NCBI RefSeq assembly: GCF_001700435.1
Contig: NZ_LYPC01000022.1
Coordinates: 1-64,000, forward strand
Direction: 5' to 3'
Length of the DNA: 64,000 bases
DNA from: Paenibacillus pectinilyticus
GTDB taxonomy: Bacteria; Bacillota; Bacilli; Paenibacillales; NBRC-103111
Shown here: in pieces, positions 16,401 to 23,739 of the stretch
How the letters are laid out: the number at the start of each line of letters is the position of its first letter
How positions within the stretch are numbered: the stretch's first letter is position 1
Position numbers and translations under genes: made by a program
The notes under the pieces: generated by a model
Told to the model about the DNA's origin: nothing
The model's input: only the letters and a program-made list of their open reading frames with translations
Databases searched by the model: none

Positions 16401-17900
16401 GTTGTATGGAATGTGATTCCAGCAGCACAGTTGGCACAAGCAGGTACAATCACCGTAAATGGTACAGTTACAGGAACTTCTAAATTAGCGGTAGCGACTG
16501 TGACGGTTACGAAGGTGCCGGTAACAAGTATTATCGTAACCGGAGCGAGTAATGCGACCACTGTCGTAAACGGAACCACACTTCAAATGAGTGCAGGCGT
16601 ACTGCCAGTTGGTGCAAGTAATCCAACAGTAACTTGGCTTGTAACGAATGGAACAGGTTCGGCGACAATCGACGCGAATGGCTTGTTGACTGCAACTGGC
16701 GTTGGAACAGTCACAGTTACAGCAGCAGCAACGGATGGTTCTGGTATTACCGGAACGTTGCTAATAACAATTGAAGACATTGCCGTTCCATTGCCGACTG
16801 CAGCTGACATTGCTGCGGGTATAACAAGTATAGCTGCACCAGCGAAAGATGCGACAAGTGTCACACTGCCGAGCGTACCGGACGGTTATTCACTCACGGT
16901 TAAGATCTCTGATCATTTAGCCGTCATCCAATTGGATGGAACGATCAACCCGCCAAGCGATGAGACAACAGTCAATCTGATCTTGGAAGTAACTCGAACA
17001 TCGGATAACACCAAGGCAGTTACTAATAGTCTTCCAGTCATTGTACCAGCTAAAACTGTCGTCGCTGTACCAACAGCAACGTTATCAGTCACGGGAGCTG
17101 TGTATCCGGGTCAATCTTTTGATCTGACATATGGATTGAGCAGCATAAGTTCGATCGTCAGCGACGGCATTTATGCCGAAGATTTGACAGTCAATTATGA
17201 CCCGGCGCAATTGCAACTTAGCGCAGTGACCTCATTGATGGATGGCATATTCGTGGCACAGTCTGGAACGCCGGGGCATATTCGAATCCTCTCGGCGAGT
17301 GAAGGTGGCACTCATGCGCTGACCAACAGCAACAGTGGAGCTATCTTGAAGCTTAGCTTCCAGGCGAATCCTTCAGCGCAGTCCGCGAGCAGTATTGTCT
17401 CCTTATCCAACGTGATTGTCTCCGATAGTCATGGCGTAGAGACGCAGGTGCAGGGAGCAACTAGCAGCGTACAAATTACAGTGGTGGATAAATCGGCATT
17501 GACTACACTGATCGCATCCGCACAAGCGAAGTACAACGCGGCTGTGGAAGGAAGCAATCCGGGACAATATCCAGTTGGATCCAAAGCAGCTTTACAAGCG
17601 GCAATCGCGAAGGCACAAATGGTGGTTGATAATACGACTGCCACACCAGAACAAGTCACTCAAGCTGCTATTGATCTGAATGCATCGACTCAATCATTCC
17701 TTGCTTCGATAAATGTAGCGCTTCCAGGAGATTTGAACGGGGACAGTAAGTTCAGTATCGGTGATCTCGCCATTGTCGCTAGCCACTATGGTGAAACGTC
17801 GAGCGATCCGAACTGGTTGGCAAGTGCCGATATGAATCATGATGGTGTGATTGATATTATCGATCTTGCAGCTGTAGCCCATAACTTGGTTGTGCAGTAA
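10464..17900 (+). CDS. giant secreted multidomain protein: uncharacterised N-terminal domain, LamG, Ig-like repeats, cohesin, FIVAR, dockerin
   Basis: The product is 2478 aa. A signal segment (about residues 22-50) precedes an uncharacterised domain of about 880 residues, probably DUF5695-like and possibly an alpha-helical glycosidase fold (motifs GWGDDWGWTHGEF, LMGEQTDMEIVQAL, GEAWWNFQYS, GMSGEADLGLFGE). Then come a PKD/Ig-like domain (about 934-1034), a LamG lectin-like domain (1036-1255), six Big_4 Ig-like repeats with DGT...VTWN and GTVAGS (1256-1724), a second LamG (1726-1942), a seventh Big_4 (to 2016), a Big_2 (2018-2107), an atrophied Ig-like domain (to 2200), a cohesin (2206-2340), a FIVAR segment (2343-2418) and a type I dockerin (2421-2478). 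The dockerin has two calcium loops, DLNGDSKFSIGD and DMNHDGVIDIID. AGGAGG lies eight bases before ATG 10464. Enzymatic activity is inferred; the substrate is unknown. Confidence 0.88.
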   Translation: MDRKMFCDGQNMAVVNGRMRTTKLIAKTTTMLFLLTGLFLLVMIHFVSAATPTYTMSNNFFNIQIGPNGEINTLKLVNDAFPTNYVMNATSAPNQNTPDHEWMGELMFNYRLSDTSGAFSGGYTPALTNQSSDVRVINQDSTGVTVNYANSANAQGIKNFKVSEKYSLANDAFQWQITVKNPSSTQSLELGDFGLPLPFNEYWTVPSGTEIYETQVMHHSYVGNDGSYIYATRPSGIGSMLLMTPDTSTGAGFEYMDHWRVMEHPGSTWAQDQGGWANGLNVYYIHSNVIKSTNRGYLPNTSLVLAPGESKTYAFKFYSVADQLSMQKKLYDTGLIDVVSIPGMIFPTDMTAKVDLHTSQTIDSLDLPTGATMTFLNKVTDPNDGSTHNIYSLSLSQLGPNNVTVHYAGSKKTTLQFYAIEPVGSALQRHASFIVNNTQVNDSTKYYNKIFDDWIMDGKKKRTDYQNPGTNAAGWGDDWGWTHGEFLAEKQVYLPVPTEITAVDQYLETAIWGYLMRNHQTDFKINDWFTQTDTGSNYNRSFAYAHAWNTFFSMYKTEKLHPNAITYLHDRNTYLLRAYGIFVAGQGLSMSTGLMGEQTDMEIVQALTDEGFTAQAANAQSILKTKYNNFTKSKYPFGSEYNFDNTGEESVYTLAKANNNTAFMQLINSKTRADRGSQPLWYYYADPTTITGEAWWNFQYSVSLIDIAMDDWIKSNHSTNPEIDERLNYAAKLANLSVINSGQIDADPANIGTVAWTYQSEKGNYYQTGGFEPSNPKLHNNWRGMSGEADLGLFGEIRVLSSDITTDPIFGTICYGCELSDNGTSYTVTPKDGINQRLNLITKKIYMTLGQDQYSSATVDYVNKNNVHMTLNNVDLTAHNTKMTISGLTAGSYDVLVNNTKVSSFKQNAGQLTTATLILDAGATSDIVIQAGVTPPNTAPIVSAGTDSSITLPDPVTLNGTASDDGYPNGVLNTTWSVQSQPAGANVTIANPSALGTTAAVSTAGTYVFQLLADDGTLQSTSTVTITVNAAPAVPEVVANYKFNETSGTSASDSSGSGNTAALNGAGATFAAPTGNAFTGSSYVPGSNGNSVKLDGSTGFATLPANIVRNLNDFTISTWVNVKTNSNFARLFDFGTGTTKYMFFAPTNGTNSIFAITLAGNGAGGEQQLKGPVLTTGVWHHIAITHQGNTGKLYVDGSLANTNTSMTNAPSSMGGTANNWIGKSQYGDPLLNGQIDNFMIYSRALSDNEIDVLAGLPPATVITSITNPTSVTTAVNLAPVLPTTVSAKYDNGATQAVAVTWNPIDPASYAATGSFTVQGSVAGSALSPTLTINVAAINTIVTPNAVSTPVGTATVLPTAVTATLVGGGNLSVPVTWDPIVPTKYAVKGSFVVNGTVTGTSYVTQITVNVTSSIVSFVNPANVVTPVNVSPVSQFPSQVLANYSDGTSAMVNVTWGAVNAASYAIQNSNPVTITGTVTGTSLLANIKFTVSGAVPVSVNDVYVSTREHVQPTLPAVLDAVLTDSSIGSVSVTWNAIDPVTLTAGSTFTVIGHVAGSTTVTVTAHVTVTSTDAVVNPVAPIAISTQESVAPVFPQTTTLTYSDGTSSTVAVQWPVLPAQSYATATQFTVQGTVLGGLSEAQPIYVSAVVTVVPSTLVSIAPIYVSTTLGNAPSLPATVNGTYSNGTVKATSVTWNLDPTKYSNSTYTVTGTVAGSTVQAVANVGVPIPGLALWYKFNEAGGTTINDSSYNGSTGTLNNPATWTTGVFNATNPADRAITESNTYVTVPSNPNLQTKSMTTSFWIKRTGTVSTEAVVYWSKPSGNYASNGFYITFNGNLIVTLNGTTTFSNSSVTPASFALNTWTNVVVSWDDASKNGKIYVNGVLKSTTNLPSAALTVDGNAKWLGFNSPGYGGGYLNNMAFDDFRIYNSALDDASVAAIYNNSPVVASLTPVTATTTIGVQPVLPSVVSAVYQDGTNAQLPVVWNVIPAAQLAQAGTITVNGTVTGTSKLAVATVTVTKVPVTSIIVTGASNATTVVNGTTLQMSAGVLPVGASNPTVTWLVTNGTGSATIDANGLLTATGVGTVTVTAAATDGSGITGTLLITIEDIAVPLPTAADIAAGITSIAAPAKDATSVTLPSVPDGYSLTVKISDHLAVIQLDGTINPPSDETTVNLILEVTRTSDNTKAVTNSLPVIVPAKTVVAVPTATLSVTGAVYPGQSFDLTYGLSSISSIVSDGIYAEDLTVNYDPAQLQLSAVTSLMDGIFVAQSGTPGHIRILSASEGGTHALTNSNSGAILKLSFQANPSAQSASSIVSLSNVIVSDSHGVETQVQGATSSVQITVVDKSALTTLIASAQAKYNAAVEGSNPGQYPVGSKAALQAAIAKAQMVVDNTTATPEQVTQAAIDLNASTQSFLASINVALPGDLNGDSKFSIGDLAIVASHYGETSSDPNWLASADMNHDGVIDIIDLAAVAHNLVVQ
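17100..17900 (+). repeat. cohesin-FIVAR-dockerin coding module, copy 1
   Basis: This 800-bp 3' end is closely similar at DNA level to 22705-23501 in the next gene. Long stretches around the FIVAR coding part (near 17541-17610 and 23143-23212) differ at only a few positions. It indicates recent duplication or gene conversion of the assembly module. Confidence 0.8.
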
Positions 17901-17916
17901 GAAAGTAAATGGTACT

Positions 17917-17945
17917 GAGGAAGGCGGCTCGTAAAGCGCCTTTCT
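17917..17945 (+). terminator. intergenic stem-loop between the two giant genes
   Basis: GAGGAAGGCG pairs with CGCCTTTCTC (9 of 10). It is followed by C-rich sequence rather than a U-tract. It may be a partial terminator or an mRNA-stabilising hairpin, so 18018 can still be read from the upstream promoter. Confidence 0.55.
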
Positions 17946-18017
17946 CCCCCCATATTTTAGCAAGTTAGATTGAAACAGGATGGAATTTGCCAAGTTACGT
18001 TCAATAGGAGGTAGTAA

Positions 18018-21000
18018 ATGCGAATGTTCAAAAAATCAATTGGCAGGAAAGTGTTAACCACAGCTTTCTTCCTCTCGTTAATGTCAGGTCTTAGTACTTC
18101 TGTTTTCGCCGTAGATCCAGGTTTTGTGAACAACAATGATCCAGGGATGCCTGTGTTTACGAACCCCACCGGAACGCAAATTGTTCCTACTGAACCAGCT
18201 CCGTATAACGCAAGCCAAAGTATGATGATGGATATGTACCAAGCTGATCTGGCAGCTGGAGGGACTTCCTTCTGGATGGACAGATTGCTCGCCCGGAAAG
18301 GAAATGACCCGACAGGCACCTATTTGATGACACGCGGTAAAGCTTTGTATGCGTATACAAATAGCGCTTCGGTCATTGGATTTGGCAATAATATCGCGTA
18401 TTTTGATTTATTGAATCAAAAAGGATACTCCATTCAAATCCCAGGCGTTACCTTTACGCAGGATTCATCGAAAAGATTACAAACGCCAAGTTACTGGTCA
18501 GCCTTCTACAATGCGACGGGGTACACGCTGGAAGAAACCAAATTTATTACCGATAACAACGTCGCCGTAGATAACATTATGATTACGAATACAACGACAT
18601 CATCCAAAACATTTACTTTGACGGCAGATTCTCCTTTTGCAACGACAGCATCTGCGGATGGTACTGAGTTGACAGGTACATTCAACGTGCGAAACAATTT
18701 AACGAAAGTTTATCCAAGACTCAGTGGAACTGGGATGACGGCGAGCAACGGTATTTTAACAAGAAGCATTACATTAGCTCCCAATGAAAAAATTTCATTG
18801 AAATTCCAAATGGGCTTCATTACCTCTGAAATACCAGAGTCGACGACAGATTACAATCGGTTTAGAGCTTACGATCCCAATACCGCGTATGTAACGCAAC
18901 TGCGTGAATATAACAAATGGTGGGCGGATTATGTGCCGTACATTGATGTTCCCGACGATAATATTAAGAAGATTATATATTACAGATGGTGGCTAAATCG
19001 TTTTAATTTCCTCGATGCGAATATTCCTGGGAATGATTATCAATTTCCAATCTCTGTCGAAGGTGCTTTGGGTTACAACAATGCCATCGTATTAAGTCAA
19101 CCGATGCATATGCAGGATCTTAAATATTTCAGATCCCCGTACTATTCATATGGCGACTGGGTTTCCGCTGGTGAGACAGCAAGGGACAGTCTGTTTACAG
19201 ATAATCCAGGGAAACCGTCCAACTGGAATAACAGTTACTCCCAATATATTGGGGATTCTGCCTTCCAAACGTACGAAGTCCATGGCGGCCAACCCAAAAT
19301 CCTCAATAATCTTGCCCATTATGCGGAAAAAGACGCGAAAGGCCAGCTGGATCGGTTCGATACAAACAAGGACGGCGTCATTAACTACGACTGGGGTTCA
19401 TTGACCGGTAATGATGGAGACGGGAACGCATTCCATTATTTTGAGAAACGAGGGAATATCGACCAGAATCGAACGGAAGACTCATTCGTATATGGCAATG
19501 CGATGGCTTCGGCAAAAGCTTATCAATTAGCGGGGAACACAGCGAAAGCAAATGAGATGTTTACTTTAGCTGATACGCTCAAAACTAGTTTTCTAGCTAC
19601 CATGTGGGATAACTCGTCTAATATGTTTTTACAGAAGGATTTACAAACAAATACATTCATTCCTTGGAAAGAAGCGAACAATTATTACGCTTTCCAAATG
19701 GACGGTCTTGTTCCTACGAATGATCCGAAATATTTGGAATCGCTTAGATACTGGGGAGATAAGGCTGAATTACCGGTATTCCCTTTCTATACGGCAGATC
19801 AGAAGGATAAAGCAACCTCTGTAGCGCAAGGAGTAGGCGGAACGAACAATTTCTCCAACATTAACGCATCAGGAGATATCCGACTCTTCACAGAAGTGTT
19901 GAGAAAATATCCGAACCAGCCCTATATTACGGCGGATATGTATAAGAAATTGATGTATTGGCTAGGGTGGGCAGATGCCTATCAAGGGAATATCAACTAT
20001 TTGGACAATAACGAATATTGGTATAACTGGAATGCGACAACGAAGCAAATCGACGGAAGATCTGGTATTCATCATAATATTTTGGGCAACTATAACTATT
20101 CCATTATCGAGGATATTGGCGGACTTGTACCACGTGCAGATGCCAATGTCGAATTGTGGCCAATTGATATTGGCTGGAACCATTTCACAGTAAATAACCT
20201 GCGTTATCACGGTAATGATGTCACGATTACATGGGATAAACCAGGTGATGGCACGACATATTATCCGGGAGTTCAAGAAGGCTACTCCATGTACGTGAAC
20301 GGTTCGTTAGTGTTTAGAACAGACAAACTGGCTCATTTGCAATGGGACCCGGCTACAGGAGACGTTACGATATTAGATGCCAGCGGTGCAGCAGTTGCCG
20401 AACATAACAGCAATGCCCAAATGAAAGCGGCAGCAGATGTTGATCTGAATACGTATAACAAAGCTGCAGACTTATTCCAAAAGGCCGGTGTGGATGTAAC
20501 ACCTGAAACGGGTTCCGCAGTCAACATTGCTATGGATCCTAATACCCAAATGACGGCTTCTTATACGAATTCATTAACAAAAGCATCAAATACGAATAAC
20601 GGATTTACGATTAGCGGTAACTTCTTCACTTCAGGCGCCTTTACGGCAAATCCTCCGATTTGGGGAACGAAAGGTTCGACCAATGCGCAGGAATGGCTTC
20701 AAGCTGATTTTGGCTCGCCGAAAACGTTAGATGATATCAAATTGTATTTCTACAATGATAAACCTGACGTATTCTACAGAGAACCTTCCATGTACGTGAT
20801 CCAGTACTTTGATAATGCAACATCGTCATGGCTTGCTGTTCCTAAACAGTACAAATCGCCATTGGTTGCTAACTACAACCATATTCAATTCCCAGCGATT
20901 TCTGCTCAGAAAATCAGAGTATTGATGACACCGCAGCCAGGTACAAGTGTTGGTATTAAAGAATTACAAGCATTTAGTACGGGTGTGCAAGCACCGGATG

Positions 21001-23501
21001 CCGTCAATACGCCGCCGGTCGTTATTGCCCAACAAGATACGACAGCAAGTATTCCTTTGAAAGCGAAATTGGTAACAAACATTAAGGACGATGGACTGCC
21101 TGCAAGCACAATCAGCAGCACGTGGGTTATAAAAAGTGGCGTAGCAGGAGGTCAAGCAACTTTCTCGCAAGATGCGAGCGGTAATACGATCGCTTCCTTT
21201 AACAGAGCTGGCAGTTATGTGTTGACGCTCACTGTCAGTGATGGGGAATTGTCAACGGTTGTCGATGTTCCCGTGACCATAACACCGCTTCCGACCGATG
21301 TGAATTTGGCCTTACAAGCAACGCCAAGCACTTCCTATGTGTCCAGTTGGGAGAATCTGAATGCCATCAATGATGGTCGCAAAGATCCGACAAGTTCAAC
21401 GGATAAAGGTGCAGGTGCGTATGGGAACTGGAATCACAGCTCCGCAACCGAATGGGTGGAGTATACGTGGGGATCGCCGGTAAATATTAGTAAATCGGAT
21501 GTTTACTGGTGGACAGATAACGGGGGTGTGTTAGCACCTACTGCTAGCAAGCTGCAATATTGGAATGGCATCGCTTATGTGGATGTTCCGAATGCGGTTG
21601 GTAACGGAGTTGCGCTGAATAAGTACAATTCAACGACGTTCTCGCCGATAACAACAACCAAATTACGGATGACCATTACAAGAGGGGCGCAATGGACGGG
21701 TATTTTACAATGGAAAGTTTACGCTACACCAACCATTAGCGTGAACCCAGTCAAAGTAAGCACACTCCATGATGTACTTCCAGTGCTGCCGCCAACTGTA
21801 ACTAAAAACTTCGCTGACGGTTCAACGGCGACGGCAAATGTTATTTGGGATCCGGTAACTCCTGATCAAGTAGCGTCACCAGGCAGTTTTACAGTCAAAG
21901 GTGTAGTTGACGGAACGAATATTGAAGCTTCGGCAACGGTATATGTAAGGGTGACCAATGAGGTTTCCATTACGAGTATTGCCGATTCCAATGTGACAAC
22001 GCTTATTGGTCAGGCACCTATTTTGCCTAAAGTGATTGAAGCGACCTATAACGATGGATCCGTAGATAATATCAATGTTCCTGTTACTTGGAATGTCTAT
22101 GATCCTAGTCTGTTGAGCCAACCAGGAACATTCACAATCTTAGGTACGGTTGCAGGTTCCTCGGTAGTGCCAAAGGTTAATGTGACTGTTAATTCACGAC
22201 CAATTGCATCAATTCCTAATTCATCCGCAACAACAATTGCTGGTGTGGCGCCTATTTTACCCGACAAAGTGAATGTGGTTTACGATAATGGGTTTACGGG
22301 TCAAGCAAGTGTCGTTTGGACGATTAGTCCGTCGCAGTATGCTGCTGCAGGTACAGTGACCATCAATGGTGCAGTTGCTGGTACCTCCATCGTACCTAAA
22401 TTGACACTAACTGTTGTCGCGAAGACAGTTACGAGCATTACACCGGTCAATGTAACGACAGAATTTGGCGTGGCCCCAATATTACCGACTGTTGTTACAG
22501 CAACCTATAACGATACCTCAACAGCATCTCTCAATGTGACGTGGGATGAGATTGATCCAGCGAAGTATGCTAGTGCAGGTACATTTCAAGTAAATGGCAC
22601 GGTTGCTGGCTCATCGATTCCAGCTGTGGCTATCGTAACTGTTAACCCAATGAACGTCATCACATCCAAATTAATGGGACCTTCGGATGTGAATCAAGAC
22701 ATGTATCCAGGTCAATCGTTCGATCTGACCTATGGATTAAATAACGTAGATCCGATCGTAGCTGGCGGCATTTATGCCGAAGATTTAACAATCAATTATG
22801 ACCCGGCGCAGCTTCAATTAAGCGCGGTGACTGCATTAATTGATGGCATTTTCGTGAGCCAGTCTGGAACGCCGGGGCATATACGTATCGTTTCGGCAAG
22901 TGAAGGGGCGGCCCATGTGATTAAAAGCGCCAATAGTGGCGCGATATTGAAACTGAGCTTCCAAGCAAATGCTGCAAATCAGCCTACAATCAGTACCGTC
23001 GCCTTGTCAGATGTGGTCGTCTCTGACAGTCATGGTATTGAGACACAGGTGCAAGGTGCTAGCAGCAGCGTACACATTATGGTCGTGGATAAAACGACAT
23101 TGACTACGCTGATCGCAACCGCACAAGCGAAGTACGACGCAGCTGTGGAAGGAAGCAATCCGGGACAATATCCAGCCGGATCCAAAGCAGCTTTACAAGC
23201 AGCGATCGCGACGGCGCAAGCAGTAGTCGATAACGCGGCAGCTACACCAGATCAAGTAAGTCAAGCGGCCACGAATTTGAATACTTCACTGCAGTCCTTC
23301 TTGGCTTCGATCCATGTGGCGCAACCAGGAGATGTAAATGGCGACAATAGATTCAGTATCGGAGACCTCGCTATTGTGGCTAGTCACTATGGTGAAACTG
23401 TAAGCGATCCAAACTGGTTGGCAAGTGTAGATATCAATCATGATGGTGTGATTGACGTCATCGATCTTGCAACGGTAGCACATAACATTATTTCGCAATA
23501 A
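18018..23501 (+). CDS. giant secreted glycoside-hydrolase-like protein with discoidin, Ig-like, cohesin, FIVAR and dockerin domains
   Basis: The product is 1827 aa. Signal peptide to about residue 31 (STSVFA). Residues about 40-830 resemble the alpha/alpha-barrel MGH1/GH63-like glycosidase group (WWADYVPYIDVPDD, YYRWWLNRFNFLD, NRTEDSFVYGNAMA, RSGIHHN, NVELWPIDIGWNHF). It has an internal EF-hand-like loop, DTNKDGVINYDW. Next are a discoidin (F5/8 C) domain (about 835-990), an Ig/PKD-like domain (to 1092), a second discoidin domain (1095-1240), four Big_4 repeats (to about 1545), a cohesin (1550-1690), a FIVAR segment and a type I dockerin (1770-1827; DVNGDNRFSIGD and DINHDGVIDVID). AGGAGG lies six bases before ATG 18018. 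It is probably co-transcribed with 10464. Polysaccharide hydrolysis outside the cell is inferred; the substrate is unknown. Confidence 0.88.
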   Translation: MRMFKKSIGRKVLTTAFFLSLMSGLSTSVFAVDPGFVNNNDPGMPVFTNPTGTQIVPTEPAPYNASQSMMMDMYQADLAAGGTSFWMDRLLARKGNDPTGTYLMTRGKALYAYTNSASVIGFGNNIAYFDLLNQKGYSIQIPGVTFTQDSSKRLQTPSYWSAFYNATGYTLEETKFITDNNVAVDNIMITNTTTSSKTFTLTADSPFATTASADGTELTGTFNVRNNLTKVYPRLSGTGMTASNGILTRSITLAPNEKISLKFQMGFITSEIPESTTDYNRFRAYDPNTAYVTQLREYNKWWADYVPYIDVPDDNIKKIIYYRWWLNRFNFLDANIPGNDYQFPISVEGALGYNNAIVLSQPMHMQDLKYFRSPYYSYGDWVSAGETARDSLFTDNPGKPSNWNNSYSQYIGDSAFQTYEVHGGQPKILNNLAHYAEKDAKGQLDRFDTNKDGVINYDWGSLTGNDGDGNAFHYFEKRGNIDQNRTEDSFVYGNAMASAKAYQLAGNTAKANEMFTLADTLKTSFLATMWDNSSNMFLQKDLQTNTFIPWKEANNYYAFQMDGLVPTNDPKYLESLRYWGDKAELPVFPFYTADQKDKATSVAQGVGGTNNFSNINASGDIRLFTEVLRKYPNQPYITADMYKKLMYWLGWADAYQGNINYLDNNEYWYNWNATTKQIDGRSGIHHNILGNYNYSIIEDIGGLVPRADANVELWPIDIGWNHFTVNNLRYHGNDVTITWDKPGDGTTYYPGVQEGYSMYVNGSLVFRTDKLAHLQWDPATGDVTILDASGAAVAEHNSNAQMKAAADVDLNTYNKAADLFQKAGVDVTPETGSAVNIAMDPNTQMTASYTNSLTKASNTNNGFTISGNFFTSGAFTANPPIWGTKGSTNAQEWLQADFGSPKTLDDIKLYFYNDKPDVFYREPSMYVIQYFDNATSSWLAVPKQYKSPLVANYNHIQFPAISAQKIRVLMTPQPGTSVGIKELQAFSTGVQAPDAVNTPPVVIAQQDTTASIPLKAKLVTNIKDDGLPASTISSTWVIKSGVAGGQATFSQDASGNTIASFNRAGSYVLTLTVSDGELSTVVDVPVTITPLPTDVNLALQATPSTSYVSSWENLNAINDGRKDPTSSTDKGAGAYGNWNHSSATEWVEYTWGSPVNISKSDVYWWTDNGGVLAPTASKLQYWNGIAYVDVPNAVGNGVALNKYNSTTFSPITTTKLRMTITRGAQWTGILQWKVYATPTISVNPVKVSTLHDVLPVLPPTVTKNFADGSTATANVIWDPVTPDQVASPGSFTVKGVVDGTNIEASATVYVRVTNEVSITSIADSNVTTLIGQAPILPKVIEATYNDGSVDNINVPVTWNVYDPSLLSQPGTFTILGTVAGSSVVPKVNVTVNSRPIASIPNSSATTIAGVAPILPDKVNVVYDNGFTGQASVVWTISPSQYAAAGTVTINGAVAGTSIVPKLTLTVVAKTVTSITPVNVTTEFGVAPILPTVVTATYNDTSTASLNVTWDEIDPAKYASAGTFQVNGTVAGSSIPAVAIVTVNPMNVITSKLMGPSDVNQDMYPGQSFDLTYGLNNVDPIVAGGIYAEDLTINYDPAQLQLSAVTALIDGIFVSQSGTPGHIRIVSASEGAAHVIKSANSGAILKLSFQANAANQPTISTVALSDVVVSDSHGIETQVQGASSSVHIMVVDKTTLTTLIATAQAKYDAAVEGSNPGQYPAGSKAALQAAIATAQAVVDNAAATPDQVSQAATNLNTSLQSFLASIHVAQPGDVNGDNRFSIGDLAIVASHYGETVSDPNWLASVDINHDGVIDVIDLATVAHNIISQ
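22705..23501 (+). repeat. cohesin-FIVAR-dockerin coding module, copy 2
   Basis: This is the counterpart of 17100-17900. The dockerin recognition positions (10 and 11 of each calcium loop) are Ile-Gly and Val-Ile here against Ile-Gly and Ile-Ile in copy 1, so both may recognise the same cohesin. Confidence 0.8.
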
Positions 23502-23516
23502 TCAGGGTGAAGGTTT

Positions 23517-23560
23517 GGAGGAAGACGGCCATCGCGCAGCGTCTTTCTCCAAATTTATTT
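23517..23560 (+). terminator. intrinsic terminator after the second giant gene
   Basis: GGAGGAAGACG pairs with CGTCTTTCTCC (10 of 11) and is followed by AAATTTATTTT. It resembles the hairpin after the first giant gene, so the duplicated block extends past the stop codon. Confidence 0.75.
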
Positions 23561-23597
23561 TCATTGAAAAGTTGTATTGACAAAGGAGTGTAATGAC

Positions 23598-23702
23598 GTG
23601 CTGCAAAAAAAACGATGGTTTAAAGCTGTTATTTATATGATGTTAACCATAATGGTGCTATCCAGCTTATTGTTAACTGCAGGCTTATTTTTAAATTCCT
23701 GA
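23598..23702 (+). CDS. prli42: Prli42-type small membrane protein
   Basis: This is a 34-aa frame starting with GTG, with AAGGAG ten bases upstream. It has a basic N-terminus (MLQKKRWFK), then one hydrophobic helix VIYMMLTIMVLSSLLLTAG ending LFLNS. The pattern KxxK...VIYxML...LSxLLxxxxxFL is that of Prli42, the mini-protein that anchors the stressosome to the membrane in Listeria and is conserved in Bacillota. It lies just upstream of a PrsA-like foldase gene with a 37-bp gap, probably in one operon. Recognition is by pattern, and the short length limits certainty. Confidence 0.75.
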   Translation: MLQKKRWFKAVIYMMLTIMVLSSLLLTAGLFLNS

Positions 23703-23739
23703 TCCAAATTCGTAGTAATCGAAAATGAGGTGAAAGGCC

